Assembly (NCBI GenBank): GCA_964462125.1
Contig: CAYWXT010000025.1
Coordinates: 1 to 34,134, forward strand
Source: JAWLFY01 sp964462125
GTDB taxonomy: Bacteria > Planctomycetota > Planctomycetia > Pirellulales > Pirellulaceae
Reading direction: 5' to 3'
DNA length: 34,134 bases
Shown in pieces: positions 9,101 through 18,800 of this stretch. Both the position numbers and the translations under genes were made by a program. Within the stretch, counting starts at the first letter, position 1. Each line of letters opens with the position of its first letter. The notes under the pieces were generated by a model that was not told where the DNA came from, did no database searches, and was given only the letters and a program-made list of their open reading frames with translations.

Positions 9101-9653
9101 ACTCGATGAACATGACGATCCCGTCTCGCGATTACCGATCAAGCTGCGTTTCGAACACAGGCACAAGACGATCAGTTTCGGACAGGACTCGGTCACCGAT
9201 CGGGATGGAACCTTCGAGATCGAGGGGATCAGCGCCTCGGTTGGAGAGTACTTCATGGAGATCGATAGTCGTCGCGATTTCGTGCCGGTGCGTCAGCCGC
9301 TTCGCAGGGACGGTCAGCCGATGGAGATTCGGCTTCGGGAAGGCCGCGCGATCACGGGCATCGTCATCGACCAGGCCGAGCGGCCCGTGCCGGGAGTCGA
9401 GGTCTATGCCCGGCCGGTTGAATGGCAGCCGGGTGAGCGGTACGCCTATGAAGCGGAGGCGACCAGCGACGCCGATGGGCGGTTCCGCTTGAGTAACCTG
9501 CCCGACCAGGTGATGGAGCTGAACGCCCGCCAGATGTGGAATCTGGAACAACAGGAGGTTCACCCCGGTCGCCCGGATGTGGCTCCGCACGTCACGCTCA
9601 AAGGTCAAATCGCCGATTGGCATCGCGAGAAGCTGGCCGGCGAGCGTGAATGA
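6123..9653 (+). CDS. BlaR1-type M56 membrane metallopeptidase with C-terminal carboxypeptidase-regulatory-like repeats
   Basis: 1176 aa. Membrane zinc protease expected to sense a signal and inactivate the co-encoded BlaI repressor. N-terminal membrane helices lie at about 15-40, 55-75 and 160-178; the M56 zinc motif is HELAH at 258-262 followed by a helix (about 271-290) and the distal ligand region REREACCDA (E297/E299). A last membrane helix covers about 367-387. Unlike true BlaR1 there is no penicillin-binding sensor: the remaining roughly 780 residues form Ig-like CarboxypepD_reg-type units, each starting like GTVRTVDGQPLEGASV (about 431), SGIVLSDEGEPAEGIEI (604), TGRILRDDGTPA (894), SGVVLDEHDDPVSRLPI (990) and TGIVIDQAERPVPGVEV (1078). 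These should lie outside the cytoplasmic membrane. Start overlaps blaI by four bases, with GGAGGGAGAG upstream. Confidence 0.85.
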   Translation: MNPVNEIIAFSFLVSLDAATLVRVLAHTLWQAPLWGFVLWLSLRVTDPRYVTRRYAFTLIALAGVVLSPLVTWSVLRVDGSPAVADSRIDVAATETTDAATFGAKSEPPAADEPQLSERGSVERRVDETTAESGPDALPGVHQSNDSLDDPAGESSLDAASALAMLWLLGASVMLIRQLRSVLAARALADGEVVSDPALLEMLRRVQHAMSIRNPLRVVGSERVSTPMIVGVVRPTLVLPLSLMTGLAPAEFQAILAHELAHVRRYDALVNLFQLLIEALLFFNPAVWWISRQVRREREACCDATAAAVSPSPWSYAEVLVRWVERAQPAGKRNAGHAIAAVTFDAEPGSLRDRIERLVTPGYRPRQRMPLKTCLVVSLLALAGLIALQRGTDLAVAVAGQLLSDEERVKHLVETGKAVGAATTKAAGTYTLEGTVRTVDGQPLEGASVTLVTRSPNTNRIVGQNFRGNEFEYEVHTGRTRIGIRADGYAPAVRGPISGDADSTVTLEEIELQKGFDAAVRIVDEDGESIDRAKLRMTMVVEGQGIVSVPQITVQGGTTKLEHLSEHPYQIYVDAEGYQRLTTKPKTFEPGGELELVMEAARPTSGIVLSDEGEPAEGIEIWQSREVRPGTTNATKRKLAVTDAAGRFSLTELRDTASYTLFLKDGDRVAGVIDEVLAGESGLQWQLLPSLVVRGRVIGLDSADADTTDDSANILYYTNYVGENEARRVAPYPNSRRQATVDERGEFVIEDLSAGKIDFQAGSRRTIRSRRASFELSESRDDLVVDFTTPEPELPKREVVITFRGPDGPAPIRGSAQLFTTPENRDRPRGRGSEKLDVELDGPTVRVEAFAPGRISGNGEDAVGFWFDHPRIDVPAGEEPLETTIDVLPAGAITGRILRDDGTPATGPQINVGCRMRHSPEPEKSRTESLGNTRVDEQGEFFLSPVILGAEVVVSVHEGHNVQVGEPLELTAENPTGEVTLQFSSTVDVSGVVLDEHDDPVSRLPIKLRFEHRHKTISFGQDSVTDRDGTFEIEGISASVGEYFMEIDSRRDFVPVRQPLRRDGQPMEIRLREGRAITGIVIDQAERPVPGVEVYARPVEWQPGERYAYEAEATSDADGRFRLSNLPDQVMELNARQMWNLEQQEVHPGRPDVAPHVTLKGQIADWHREKLAGERE

Positions 9654-9669
9654 CGACTGAGGGGCGGAT

Positions 9670-11118
9670 TTACACCAGCAGTTCCCGGATCACGCGCGCC
9701 TCTTCGACACCGGTAAGGCGTTGGTCGAGCCCTTGGAACTTGTAGGTGAACCGCTCGTGGTCGAAACCGAGCAGATGCAGCATCGTGGCGTGGAAGTCGC
9801 GGATATGAATGGGATCTTTGACGATGTTGTAGGAGAAGTCGTCCGTTTCCCCGTAAATCGTCCCCTGCTTCGTCCCACCACCGGCCATCCACATCGTGAA
9901 GCAACGCGGGTGATGGTCGCGCCCATAGTTGTCTTGCGATAGACGGCCCTGGGTGTAGATGGTGCGGCCGAACTCGCCTCCCCAAATGACCAGGGTGTCC
10001 TCGAGCATCCCTCGCTGCTTGAGGTCCTCGAGCAAGGCATAGCAGGGCTGGTCGACGTCCTTGCATTGACTCGGCATTCGACCGGAAACGTTGGCGTGAT
10101 GGTCCCAGTTGTTGTGATAGACCTGGATGAAGCGGACACCCCGTTCGGCCAGACGCCGCGTCATCAAAGCGGTGTTGGCAAAGCTCCCTGGTTTCTTCGC
10201 CTCGTCGCCGTAGAGATCAAAGATGTGCTGGGGCTCCTGGCTCAGATCGGTCAGCTCCGGCACGCTCGCCTGCATGCCGAACGCCATTTCGTATTGTCGA
10301 ACTCGGGTTTGGGTTTCCGGATCCCCCAACAACTCGTGGTTCATCCGATTCAGTTGATTGAGCCCATCGATCGAGCGTTTGCGAATCGAATCGGGCACAC
10401 CGGGTGGGTTGTTGATGTACAGGATCGGGTCGCCTTGGCTGCGGAAGGAGACACCCGCGTGCTCGCCGGGCAAGTAGCCGGCGCTCCACAATCGGCCGGA
10501 GATCGCCTGCTCCTGATCGCGATTGGTGGGGGTCGCGACCAGCACGACGAAGGCGGGGAGGTTCTCGTTTTCGGAACCCAATCCGTAGGACGCCCACGCT
10601 CCAAGACAGGGCCGACCGGTGACCTGGTTGCCGGTCTGCAGCGCCGTGATCGCCGGTTCGTGGTTGATCGCCTCGGTATGCAGGCTCCGCATCCAACAGA
10701 TCTCGTCGGCCTTCTTGGCCAGGTTCGGCAGCAGTTCCGTGTTCATCCAAAGGCCGCACTCACCCACCGGGTTGAACTTGTACTTCGACGGCGCGACGGG
10801 AAACCGGTCCTGGCCACTGGTCATCGTGGTCAGCCGTTGTCCCATCCGCACCGATTCGGGCAGATCTTTGTCGTACCACTCCTTCATTTCCGGCTTGTAG
10901 TCGAACAGGTCCATTTGGGAGGGACCGCCGACCATGTGCAGGTAGATGACCCGTTTGGCTTTGGGGGCGAAGTGGGGTCCGATGGGACGGTCCTCGGCCG
11001 CGCCGGCGAAATTCTCACCCAGTAGCGACGCGAGCGCCGCCGATCCCAATATGTTGCGACCGCCGGCGAAGAACTGGCGGCGAGTCTGAAGCGGGGTTCG
11101 TTGGGGAAAGCGATTCAT
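9670..11118 (-). CDS. DUF1501 protein, Tat-exported (pair B)
   Basis: 482 aa. DUF1501 proteins belong to the alkaline-phosphatase/sulfatase superfamily by fold, have no settled function, and in planctomycetes nearly always accompany PSCyt1-DUF1549-DUF1553 proteins. A twin-arginine signal is visible (TRRQFFAGG at residues 12-20, then an Ala-rich core). Family blocks: VIYLHMVGGPSQMDLFDYKP, PCLGAWASYGLGSENENLP, LVIWGGEFGRTIYTQ, DHHPRCFTMWMAGGG, and C-terminal ERFTYKFQGLDQRLTGVEEARVI (quoted in part as FTYKFQGLDQRLTG). Start: the ATG at 11118 begins directly before the Tat motif; the frame extends 30 codons upstream into non-signal sequence. It is last in a four-gene minus-strand series, 70 bases after its partner, and ends tail-to-tail 16 bases from the M56 gene. 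Confidence 0.88.
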   Translation of the reverse strand: MNRFPQRTPLQTRRQFFAGGRNILGSAALASLLGENFAGAAEDRPIGPHFAPKAKRVIYLHMVGGPSQMDLFDYKPEMKEWYDKDLPESVRMGQRLTTMTSGQDRFPVAPSKYKFNPVGECGLWMNTELLPNLAKKADEICWMRSLHTEAINHEPAITALQTGNQVTGRPCLGAWASYGLGSENENLPAFVVLVATPTNRDQEQAISGRLWSAGYLPGEHAGVSFRSQGDPILYINNPPGVPDSIRKRSIDGLNQLNRMNHELLGDPETQTRVRQYEMAFGMQASVPELTDLSQEPQHIFDLYGDEAKKPGSFANTALMTRRLAERGVRFIQVYHNNWDHHANVSGRMPSQCKDVDQPCYALLEDLKQRGMLEDTLVIWGGEFGRTIYTQGRLSQDNYGRDHHPRCFTMWMAGGGTKQGTIYGETDDFSYNIVKDPIHIRDFHATMLHLLGFDHERFTYKFQGLDQRLTGVEEARVIRELLV

Positions 11119-11188
11119 CGTGAGTTTCTCGGAACGGTGTGGACGGTGTCGAGCGTTTTGTGTCCGGCGTTGTTCAAGTCGATCGGCG

Positions 11189-14100
11189 TCACTTGCTGAT
11201 CGTCTCATCCAGGTTCAACACCTGGTTGCAGACCATGGTCCAGGCGGCCAGTCGGGGTGCCGCAATCGAATCGGCCACTTGGGACTGGCCGACGGCCAAC
11301 AAGGCTTCCGCGTCATCGGGATGCGATTCGTAATGATCGTGGAACGCCCGCAGGTCTTCCAGCAGCACGGCCTGTTCGCGATCGTTCATGGGGCGGCTGA
11401 GGGCATGGCGGGCGATCTGGTCGACCACCGCGGCGTCGTCGTCACCCTCGTGATCGCGCAGTACCCGCTCGGCAAGATTGCGAGCCGCTTCGACGAACTG
11501 GGGATCGTTGAGCATCACCAGCGCTTGCAGGGGCGTGTTGGTCCGTTCACGCCGGACGGTACAGACCTCACGACTCGGAGCGTTGAAAGCTTCCAGGTTC
11601 GGCGGAGGCGCCATCCGTTTCCAGAAGCTGTAGACCGTCCGGCGGTAGAGTCCTTCTCCGTCGTCTTGTTCATAGTCCCGGGTGTTGCCGCCGGGCAGTC
11701 CGACGACATCCCAAATCGCGTTGGGCTGGTAAGGCTTGACGCTGGGGCCGAACATCTTGGATGACAACAGGCCGCTGGAGGCGAGCGCCGCGTCACGAAC
11801 CATCTCGGCATCCATGCGGAAACGGGGACCGCGAGAGAGCCAGGCGTTGTCATGGTCATATTCGAGCTTCTCGGGCGTCGCGATCGCCGCTTGGCGATAG
11901 GTGGCGCTGGTCAGCATCAACTTGAAGAAACGTTTGACATCCCAGCCATCTTCCTGGAACTCGATGGCCAACCAATCGAGCAATTCCGGATGCGTAGGGC
12001 TCGTGCCCATCACGCCGAAATCTTCGGTCGTCTCCACCAACCCGCGGCCGAAAAGTTGTTGCCAAAATCGATTGACGGTGACTCGGGAGGTCAGCGGGTT
12101 GGCGGGATCGACCAACCACTGGGCCAAGCCCAATCGGTTATTCGGAGCGTCCTCGGCGAGCGGATGCAACGCCGCCGGTGGAGCCGCGGTGACCTCCTCA
12201 CCGGGCTGATCGTATTCCCCGCGGATCAGGATATGCGTCGTTGGGGGCGAGTCGGGTTTCTCTTCCTGAATGTGGGTTACGGGACTCCGCTCGCGAATCG
12301 CTTCGAGCTCCGCTTCGAGATCAGTTACGGCCTGAGCCAAGCCTGGATACTCGGGGTCATGCAGGTTCAAGTAGTGTTCGAACAGCGCCGTTTGCTGCTC
12401 CGGCGTACGCTCCTGGTCATCGATCGCCAGGATCTCCCGTAGCGGGCCGCTGTCGGCGATCGCCTGCACGTCTTGCGGCGTGAGCGTGCGAGCGTAGATC
12501 CTCACGTCCTGCACCGCGCCCCCTTCGAACACGGCCCCTTCGCTTCGTTGACCGATACGGAGGGGCGTCTCGGTTTGGAACGAGGCGTCATCCTGCAGCG
12601 ATTCCTGGTCCACTTTGAGCGGTTGTTCCTCGCCGTCGACGAAGATTTTCACGCCCGCCGGTTTGCCCGAACCATCGTAGGTGGCCAGCACGTGTTGCCA
12701 CTTGCCCGGTTCAACAACGGCCGCTTGGGTCGTGACCTTGATCGCGTTGTCGGGCCAAGAATCGATCAGGTGAACCGAGAACGATTTTCCATTCTGCCAC
12801 AGGTCCCAGCCGCGATGAGAAGCCTGCTCATCCATCCGCGCGATGATCCCCGCCGAAGTATCGTTCTTGGCGGTCTTGACCCACGCGCCGTAACTGAAGG
12901 CCTCGTCTTTCTCGAAGTCACCGAGGTCGCCGAGGTCGAAGGTGTTGCCAGACCGGATGACCGGGGCCGGTCCCAGTTTGCCGTCCTCGTTCCAGGTCAC
13001 CTCCCCGGTGGCGCGAAAGGATGCTGGACCCTGGCCACGGCTTTCGACTTCGTCACCCTCCCCTTCATTGAGCGGCAGATGGGCGATGAGTTCCTCGGCT
13101 GGCAGCCGCTCTTCGAGCGACTCGGCTGAGAAGGTGGTCAACCACGACTTCCATGCCGGGCGTGCCTGTTCCTTGTACTCGTCGCGCTGTTGTTTGGCGT
13201 TTGTAATCTCATCGGGCAACGCGTCCCAGCGGGGGCGGTCTTGCTCGGAAGGCACCACCAGGGCCGGTCCGAGACCGTCCTTGACGTTGCCATCCTTGGC
13301 ACCTTGCGTGGTGTTGCGGAAATAGGCGGCGAGCGAGTAGTAGTCCTGCGTCGAAATGGGGTCGAACTTGTGGTCGTGGCATTGACTGCAGTTGGTGGTC
13401 AAGCCGAGGTAGACCCAGCCGAACGTCTGCACCCGATCGGCGGCGTACAGCGCCAAATTCTCTTCATCGATCGTGCCGCCTTCGTTGGTGGTGGTGTTGC
13501 ACCGTTGAAAGCCGGTTGCGATCAGTTGGTCGTCACCAGGATCGGGGAGCAGGTCGCCGGCGAGCTGCTCAATCGTGAATTGGTCGAACGGTTGGTTCTC
13601 GTTGAACGCTCGAATGACCCAATCACGATAAGGCCACATTTCCCGGTAGTTGTCGAAGTGCATTCCATGCGTGTCGGCATAGCGGGCGGCGTCAAGCCAG
13701 TAACGGGCGCGGTGTTCCCCCCAGCCCGGACGATCCATGAGACGATCGATCCAGTCGGACAAGGTGGCTTCGGGCTGTTCCTGATAATCCTCGACAAACG
13801 CCTCCACCTCTTCCGGGGCCGGAGGCAGTCCGGTGATGTCGAAATGGACGCGACGAAACAACGTGCGGGGATCGGCCTCAGAGGCGGGCTCGAGGTCGAG
13901 CTCGTCGAGTTTCGCGAGCACGAACCGGTCGATCGGGTTCTTGACCCAGTCAGACTCGCGGACTTCAGGGGGAGCTGTTTTTTCCGGTGGAATGAACGAC
14001 CAGTGGTCCTGGTATTCGGCACCGGCGGCGATCCACCGCTGCAGGACATCCCGATCCTCCTCGCTCAGGGTCTCCTTGGTCGATGGCGGGGGCATGACCA

Positions 14101-14425
14101 TCTCCGGATCGTCGGAGAGGACGCGCACCATCATTTCGCTGAATTCCGGCTCGCCTGGAAGGATGGCGCCAAAGTCGACCGCCTCTTCGCGCTGGTCGAG
14201 CCGCAGTCCGGCTTTGCGGGTGCCACTGTCCGCACCGTGGCAGGCGAAGCAATGCTTGGCGAGAATCGGGCGGACGTCGCGGCTATACTCCGGCGGAGCT
14301 TCAGCCCCCGCTCGAGGAACGAACCCCGATACCAGCAGCATCAACATGACGGTCGACGACAGAAGACGCCGTTGCAGGCGGGATATGTTCATAAGTGGAT
14401 GCGTTTGGGAAAGTTGGAAAGTCAT
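11189..14425 (-). CDS. PSCyt1-DUF1549-LamG-DUF1553 protein (pair B)
   Basis: 1078 aa, secreted. A signal peptide (about 12-41) precedes a planctomycete cytochrome domain with a c-type haem motif CFACH (59-63) in ILAKHCFACHGADSGTRKAG. DUF1549 follows (about 150-370; DWIDRLMDRPGWGEHRARYW, YADTHGMHFDNYREMWPYRD), then a LamG/concanavalin-like domain (about 440-650; FSYGAWVKTAKN, GKWQHVLATYDGSGKPAG, VKIFVDGEEQPLKV), then DUF1553 (about 760-1060; NRLGLAQWLVDPANPLTSRV, RFWQQLFGRGLVETTEDFG, RRERTNTPLQALVMLNDPQF). Function is unknown; surface carbohydrate binding or oxidation coupled to the cytochrome is a common guess. Its ATG overlaps the previous DUF1501 stop by one base (TGATG), with GGAG 10 bases ahead. 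Confidence 0.9.
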   Translation of the reverse strand: MTFQLSQTHPLMNISRLQRRLLSSTVMLMLLVSGFVPRAGAEAPPEYSRDVRPILAKHCFACHGADSGTRKAGLRLDQREEAVDFGAILPGEPEFSEMMVRVLSDDPEMVMPPPSTKETLSEEDRDVLQRWIAAGAEYQDHWSFIPPEKTAPPEVRESDWVKNPIDRFVLAKLDELDLEPASEADPRTLFRRVHFDITGLPPAPEEVEAFVEDYQEQPEATLSDWIDRLMDRPGWGEHRARYWLDAARYADTHGMHFDNYREMWPYRDWVIRAFNENQPFDQFTIEQLAGDLLPDPGDDQLIATGFQRCNTTTNEGGTIDEENLALYAADRVQTFGWVYLGLTTNCSQCHDHKFDPISTQDYYSLAAYFRNTTQGAKDGNVKDGLGPALVVPSEQDRPRWDALPDEITNAKQQRDEYKEQARPAWKSWLTTFSAESLEERLPAEELIAHLPLNEGEGDEVESRGQGPASFRATGEVTWNEDGKLGPAPVIRSGNTFDLGDLGDFEKDEAFSYGAWVKTAKNDTSAGIIARMDEQASHRGWDLWQNGKSFSVHLIDSWPDNAIKVTTQAAVVEPGKWQHVLATYDGSGKPAGVKIFVDGEEQPLKVDQESLQDDASFQTETPLRIGQRSEGAVFEGGAVQDVRIYARTLTPQDVQAIADSGPLREILAIDDQERTPEQQTALFEHYLNLHDPEYPGLAQAVTDLEAELEAIRERSPVTHIQEEKPDSPPTTHILIRGEYDQPGEEVTAAPPAALHPLAEDAPNNRLGLAQWLVDPANPLTSRVTVNRFWQQLFGRGLVETTEDFGVMGTSPTHPELLDWLAIEFQEDGWDVKRFFKLMLTSATYRQAAIATPEKLEYDHDNAWLSRGPRFRMDAEMVRDAALASSGLLSSKMFGPSVKPYQPNAIWDVVGLPGGNTRDYEQDDGEGLYRRTVYSFWKRMAPPPNLEAFNAPSREVCTVRRERTNTPLQALVMLNDPQFVEAARNLAERVLRDHEGDDDAAVVDQIARHALSRPMNDREQAVLLEDLRAFHDHYESHPDDAEALLAVGQSQVADSIAAPRLAAWTMVCNQVLNLDETISK

Positions 14426-15894
14426 CAGGCGAGAATCTCCTGAACCACACGTGCCGATTCCACACCGGTCAATCGGAAGTCGAGCCCCTGCAGACGGTAC
14501 GTGAACCGTTGGTGCTCGATACCCAGCAGGTCGAGAATGGTTGCGTGGAGATCGCGGACGTGGACCGGATCCTCCGCAACATTATAACTGAATTCGTCCG
14601 TCGCTCCGAACGTCATTCCCGGCTGCACCCCACCGCCGGCAAGCCACATCGTGAAGCAGCGCGGATGATGGTCGCGGCCTCCTTCGGGACTGTCCCATTG
14701 GCCCTGGCCCGCTACCCCCCGGCCGAATTCGCCGCCCCAGAGGACCAGCGTTTCGTCGAGCAATCCGCGCCGCTTGAGATCGGTCACCAGCGCCGCACTC
14801 GCCTGGTCGGTGTCGCGGCAACGGGCGACGCACCATGAACTGAGCCGGCTGTGATGGTCCCAGTCGGGATGGAAAAGCTGCACGAAGCGAACGCCGCGTT
14901 CAATCAACCGCCGCGCCATGACGCAGTTCGCTGCATAGCTTCCCGGACGCCGCGAGTCGGACCCATACAGTTCGAATGTCGACTCCGGTTCATCGCTCAG
15001 ATCGGTCAATTCGGGGACGCTGGTCTGCATCCGCCAAGCCATCTCGTATTGCTGAATCCGCGTTTCGATTTCGGGGTCGCCCGTTTGCTGCAGCCGCATC
15101 TCGTTCAACTCCCCGAGGCCGTCGAGCATCCCGCGTCGAATATCGCGCGGCAAGCCATCCGGGTCGCGAAGATACAACACCGGGTCATTCGCACTGCGAA
15201 GCTTGACCCCTTGGTACCGCGACGGCAGAAACCCGCTGCCCCAATAGTGGTCGTACAGTGGCTGGTCGCTGGGGCGCTTCATCTTGGAGATCAGGACCAG
15301 GTAGTCAGGCAGGTCGCGGTTCTCACTGCCCAAACCGTAACTCGTCCACGCGCCCAAACTCGGTCGCCCCGGTATTTGGTGCCCGGTGAGGAACTTCGTC
15401 ATCGCCGGGGCATGGTTGATCTCGTCGGTCACCATGGACTTGATGAAACAGAGATCATCGACGACTTTTGTGTGGTGCGGTAGCCACTCGCCGATCGTGG
15501 CTCCGCTTTCACCATAGCGGCCGAACGACGTTCGCGCGGGCATGACCAATTGCTTCTGATTGGCCGTCATCGTCGTCAACCGCTGGCCCTGTCGGACGCT
15601 GTCTGGCAACTCCTTCCCGGCCCATTGCATCAAGCCCGGTTTATGGTCGAACAACTCGATCTGGGACGGACCCCCGGACTGTGTCAGGAAGATCACGTTC
15701 TTGGCGCGCGGTGGGCGATGGGGCAGATGGGCCAGCCCCAAATCTCCGCCGGGACCGCTCGCATCGGCGTGGCGGATCCCCTCCAGCAGCCCGAGCGTGA
15801 TCGCGCCCAAACTCACGCCGCCGCAGCGCCCCAGGAAGCTGCGCCGGGCCAGCTGCATCGCGGCTTGGTGTCGGGCATCGCGCGAGTCATTCAT
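14425..15894 (-). CDS. DUF1501 protein, Tat-exported (pair A)
   Basis: 489 aa. Twin-arginine signal LARRSFLGRCGG near residue 16, then a hydrophobic Gly/Ala/Leu core. Family blocks match those of the other DUF1501 proteins here: VIFLTQSGGPSQIELFDHKP, PSLGAWTSYGLGSENRDLP, LVLWGGEFGRGVAGQGQ, DHHPRCFTMWLAGGG, FTYRLQGLDFRLTGVESARV. It begins inside the last codons of the upstream cytochrome gene (8-base overlap) and ends on the start of the downstream one, so it is coupled on both sides. It is clearly paralogous to the pair-B protein (identical short blocks) but not near-identical, which argues for an old duplication. Confidence 0.9.
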   Translation of the reverse strand: MNDSRDARHQAAMQLARRSFLGRCGGVSLGAITLGLLEGIRHADASGPGGDLGLAHLPHRPPRAKNVIFLTQSGGPSQIELFDHKPGLMQWAGKELPDSVRQGQRLTTMTANQKQLVMPARTSFGRYGESGATIGEWLPHHTKVVDDLCFIKSMVTDEINHAPAMTKFLTGHQIPGRPSLGAWTSYGLGSENRDLPDYLVLISKMKRPSDQPLYDHYWGSGFLPSRYQGVKLRSANDPVLYLRDPDGLPRDIRRGMLDGLGELNEMRLQQTGDPEIETRIQQYEMAWRMQTSVPELTDLSDEPESTFELYGSDSRRPGSYAANCVMARRLIERGVRFVQLFHPDWDHHSRLSSWCVARCRDTDQASAALVTDLKRRGLLDETLVLWGGEFGRGVAGQGQWDSPEGGRDHHPRCFTMWLAGGGVQPGMTFGATDEFSYNVAEDPVHVRDLHATILDLLGIEHQRFTYRLQGLDFRLTGVESARVVQEILA

Positions 15895-18800
15895 GGGTGA
15901 TCGCCTCGTCGAGGTTGTAGATCATGCTGGCAACCATCATGTACGCGGCGACCTGAGCCGTCTCGTCTTCCACCTTCAGCTCCGGTTGCCCAAAGTCGAG
16001 CAGCTCGCGGCCGTCAGAAGGGTTTTGCTCGTAGTGCCGCATCGCCCGTTCGAACTCGCGATTCAGGATCTTCTTTTCGGCGTCGGTTGGGGATCGCGAT
16101 AGGACCGAACGGAAGAGGAACGGAAGTGCGTCGTCCCCCCGGCTCGCGTGCGACAGTGAATCGCCAGAATCGTTCCCCGACATCCGCGCGACCGCCTCCT
16201 TGGCCAATTCGCGCGAGGCCTCGAGGAAGTTCCAATCGTTCATCAAGGTCAAAGCATGCAGGGGCGTGTTGGTCCGTCGTGACCGAACCTCACACACCCG
16301 GCGCTGGGCACTGTCGAACAGGAACGTCGGAGCCGCCGATCGTCTCCAAAACGCGTACAGCGTCCGGCGGTGCTGCGCAGGCCCTTGGCTCGGCTCGTAT
16401 TGAAAACGCCCCATGAACATATCGGACCACACCCCCGATGGCTGGTATGGCATCACGGGCGGCCCGCCGACCGCCGGGTTCAATAGTCCGCTTGTCTGCA
16501 ACGCCGCGTCACGAATCATCCAGCTCGGCAGCCGAAACCGGGCGCCGCGGGCCAGCAGCCGATTCTCCGGGTCGCGCTGCCGCAATTCCGGTGTGACGTC
16601 GCTGCTTTGCTTGTAGGTCTCACTGGTGACGATCAATCGCAGTATGTGTTTCAGATCCCAACCGCTCTCGATCAGTTCGACCGCCAACCAATCGAGCAGT
16701 TCCGGGTGCGTAGGTAGCTCGCCCTGCAGCCCGAAATCGTCCGGCGTCCGCACCAACCCCGCTCCGAAGCAAAGCTGCCAGAGATGGTTCACGACCACAC
16801 GGGCTGTCAGTGGGTTCTCTTGGTCCACCAACCAGTGGGCGAGTTCCAGCCGCGAGCCGGTTCGCTCGGCCGGCCAGGGAAGGATTGCTGAAGGGACCGA
16901 GCGGTCCACCTCGGCCCCCTTCTGGTCCCACACACCCCGTTGCAGAACGAACGTCTGGCGTGGCTCTTCACGCTCGGACAGCACCATCACACTCTGTTCG
17001 CCCGCGGCCCGTTTGACTTTCGCTCGTTGTCCTTGGGCTCGATCCAAGTCACGCTTGGCTTGGACGTACGCGGTGTGGTCGGTCAGAAACTGTTCAAACA
17101 AACGCGTCCGCAATTCGTCATTGATCTCCGCGGGCCCAGCCCCGTCGGCTGCCGCGAGTTGTTCCAGCGGCATCGGCTCCAATGAGCGGACTGCCGCGCC
17201 GGGTTGATCGGTCACCGAGAGGCGAAACCGCCCGATGTTGGCATCTCCCACGGTGGAGCGGTGATACAGGACGAACAGCAATTCTTCGTCGTCGGCGAGC
17301 ACCAGCGGCTCGGCAAGGGCGAAAACGGCCGTTTGGTGAGCGCTCGCATCATCGGATTCCGTCGTCCAGCCGTTGCGGGGGTCGTCATCAAGCGTGTCCG
17401 CGACCTTGCCGTAATTGCGACCCTGGGCTTCCTTCTCGACATCGGCGACCGCGGCGGCGAGCTCGATATCGCGAAGCTGACTGCGGCCCGCCTGGCGGAC
17501 CTGCAGCTTGACATTCGTCAGCACGAACTCGCCCCGTTCACCGCGCGACAGTTTGCCATCGGTGTGGGACGGGTGAGGAAATACCTCGAGTCGAAACCCG
17601 GTGACCCGACGATCGCTCCGATTGCTCGCTTCCCGCTGCCCACTGCCGGAAGCTTGCCCCAACGTTGAGGGAAGCGGGGCGATGAGCCGGTAATCTTCCT
17701 GCCGCGGATTGGGGCCACTGGCTTGAACGATCCCGTCAGCCTCTTGGTCCAGGACCGTCCCTTCGACCGCCTCGAGCGACGTTGCCTGCAGCGGGTGCCA
17801 CGGTTCAAACCCGCCTTGGACCTCGTGAAATTGCTCGGAAAGCCAGGCCTCGAATTCCGGCTCGGCACTCTGGCGAACCTCTTCTGCGATCTGCCGCCTC
17901 GTGTCGACCACCTGCTCAGCTTCGTCGAGCGCCCGCTCGACAAACGGTGACTCGTATTTCATGTACGGCTTCGCGGCCCGCCCTGCTTTGCCGTCTTCAT
18001 CAATACTGTCAAAGAATGCAAACAGGCTGTAGTAGTCCTGGTGGGAGATCGGGTCGAATTTGTGCGAGTGACACTGGGCGCACCCCACGGTCAGGCCAAG
18101 CCACACAGTGCCGGTCGTATTGACCCGGTCAATCACATAGTCGATTCGGGACTCTTCCGGATCACGGCCTCCTTCCCCATTGGTCATGTGGTTTCGGTGG
18201 AAGCAGGTCGCCAAGATCTGCTCCGGCGTGGGCTCTGGCAGCAGGTCGCCGGCAAACTGTTCAATCGTGAACTGATCAAACGGCTGGTTGTCGTTGAACG
18301 CTTGAACAACCCAATCGCGCCACGGCCAGTTGCTGCGATTGGCATCCTGCTGGTACCCATCGGTGTCGGAATAACGGGCAGCGTCGAGCCACCACATCGC
18401 CATCCGTTCGCCGTAGTGCGGTGAATCGAGCAACCGATCGACGAGTTTTTGATAGGCATCGGAGGAATCGTCCTCGAGAAACCTGTCAACTTGCTTGACG
18501 GTCGGTGGCAGCCCCGTCAGGTCGAACGAGACGCGGCGGAGGAGCGTGGAATCCGGGGCGGCCGGGGCCGGCTCCAGGTCCACCTGCTGCAATTGGGCTC
18601 GAACCAACGCATCGATCGGATGCCGATCAGGCGAGGGGATCTCGGGGCGGACCGGCGGTTCAAACGACCAGTGGCGGCCCCAAGGAGCGCCGTCGGCAAT
18701 CCAGCGGCGCAGGGTTTCGATCTCGTCCTCGCTGAGCGGCTTGCGTTGGGCCGCCGCCGGCGGCATCCTCAGGTCAGGATCGTCGCTGGTGACCCGCAGC

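Noticed and set aside
13190..14443. 417-codon plus-strand open frame opposite the PSCyt1-LamG gene
   Set aside because: Mirror of a clearly conserved minus-strand gene; no ribosome site or domain.
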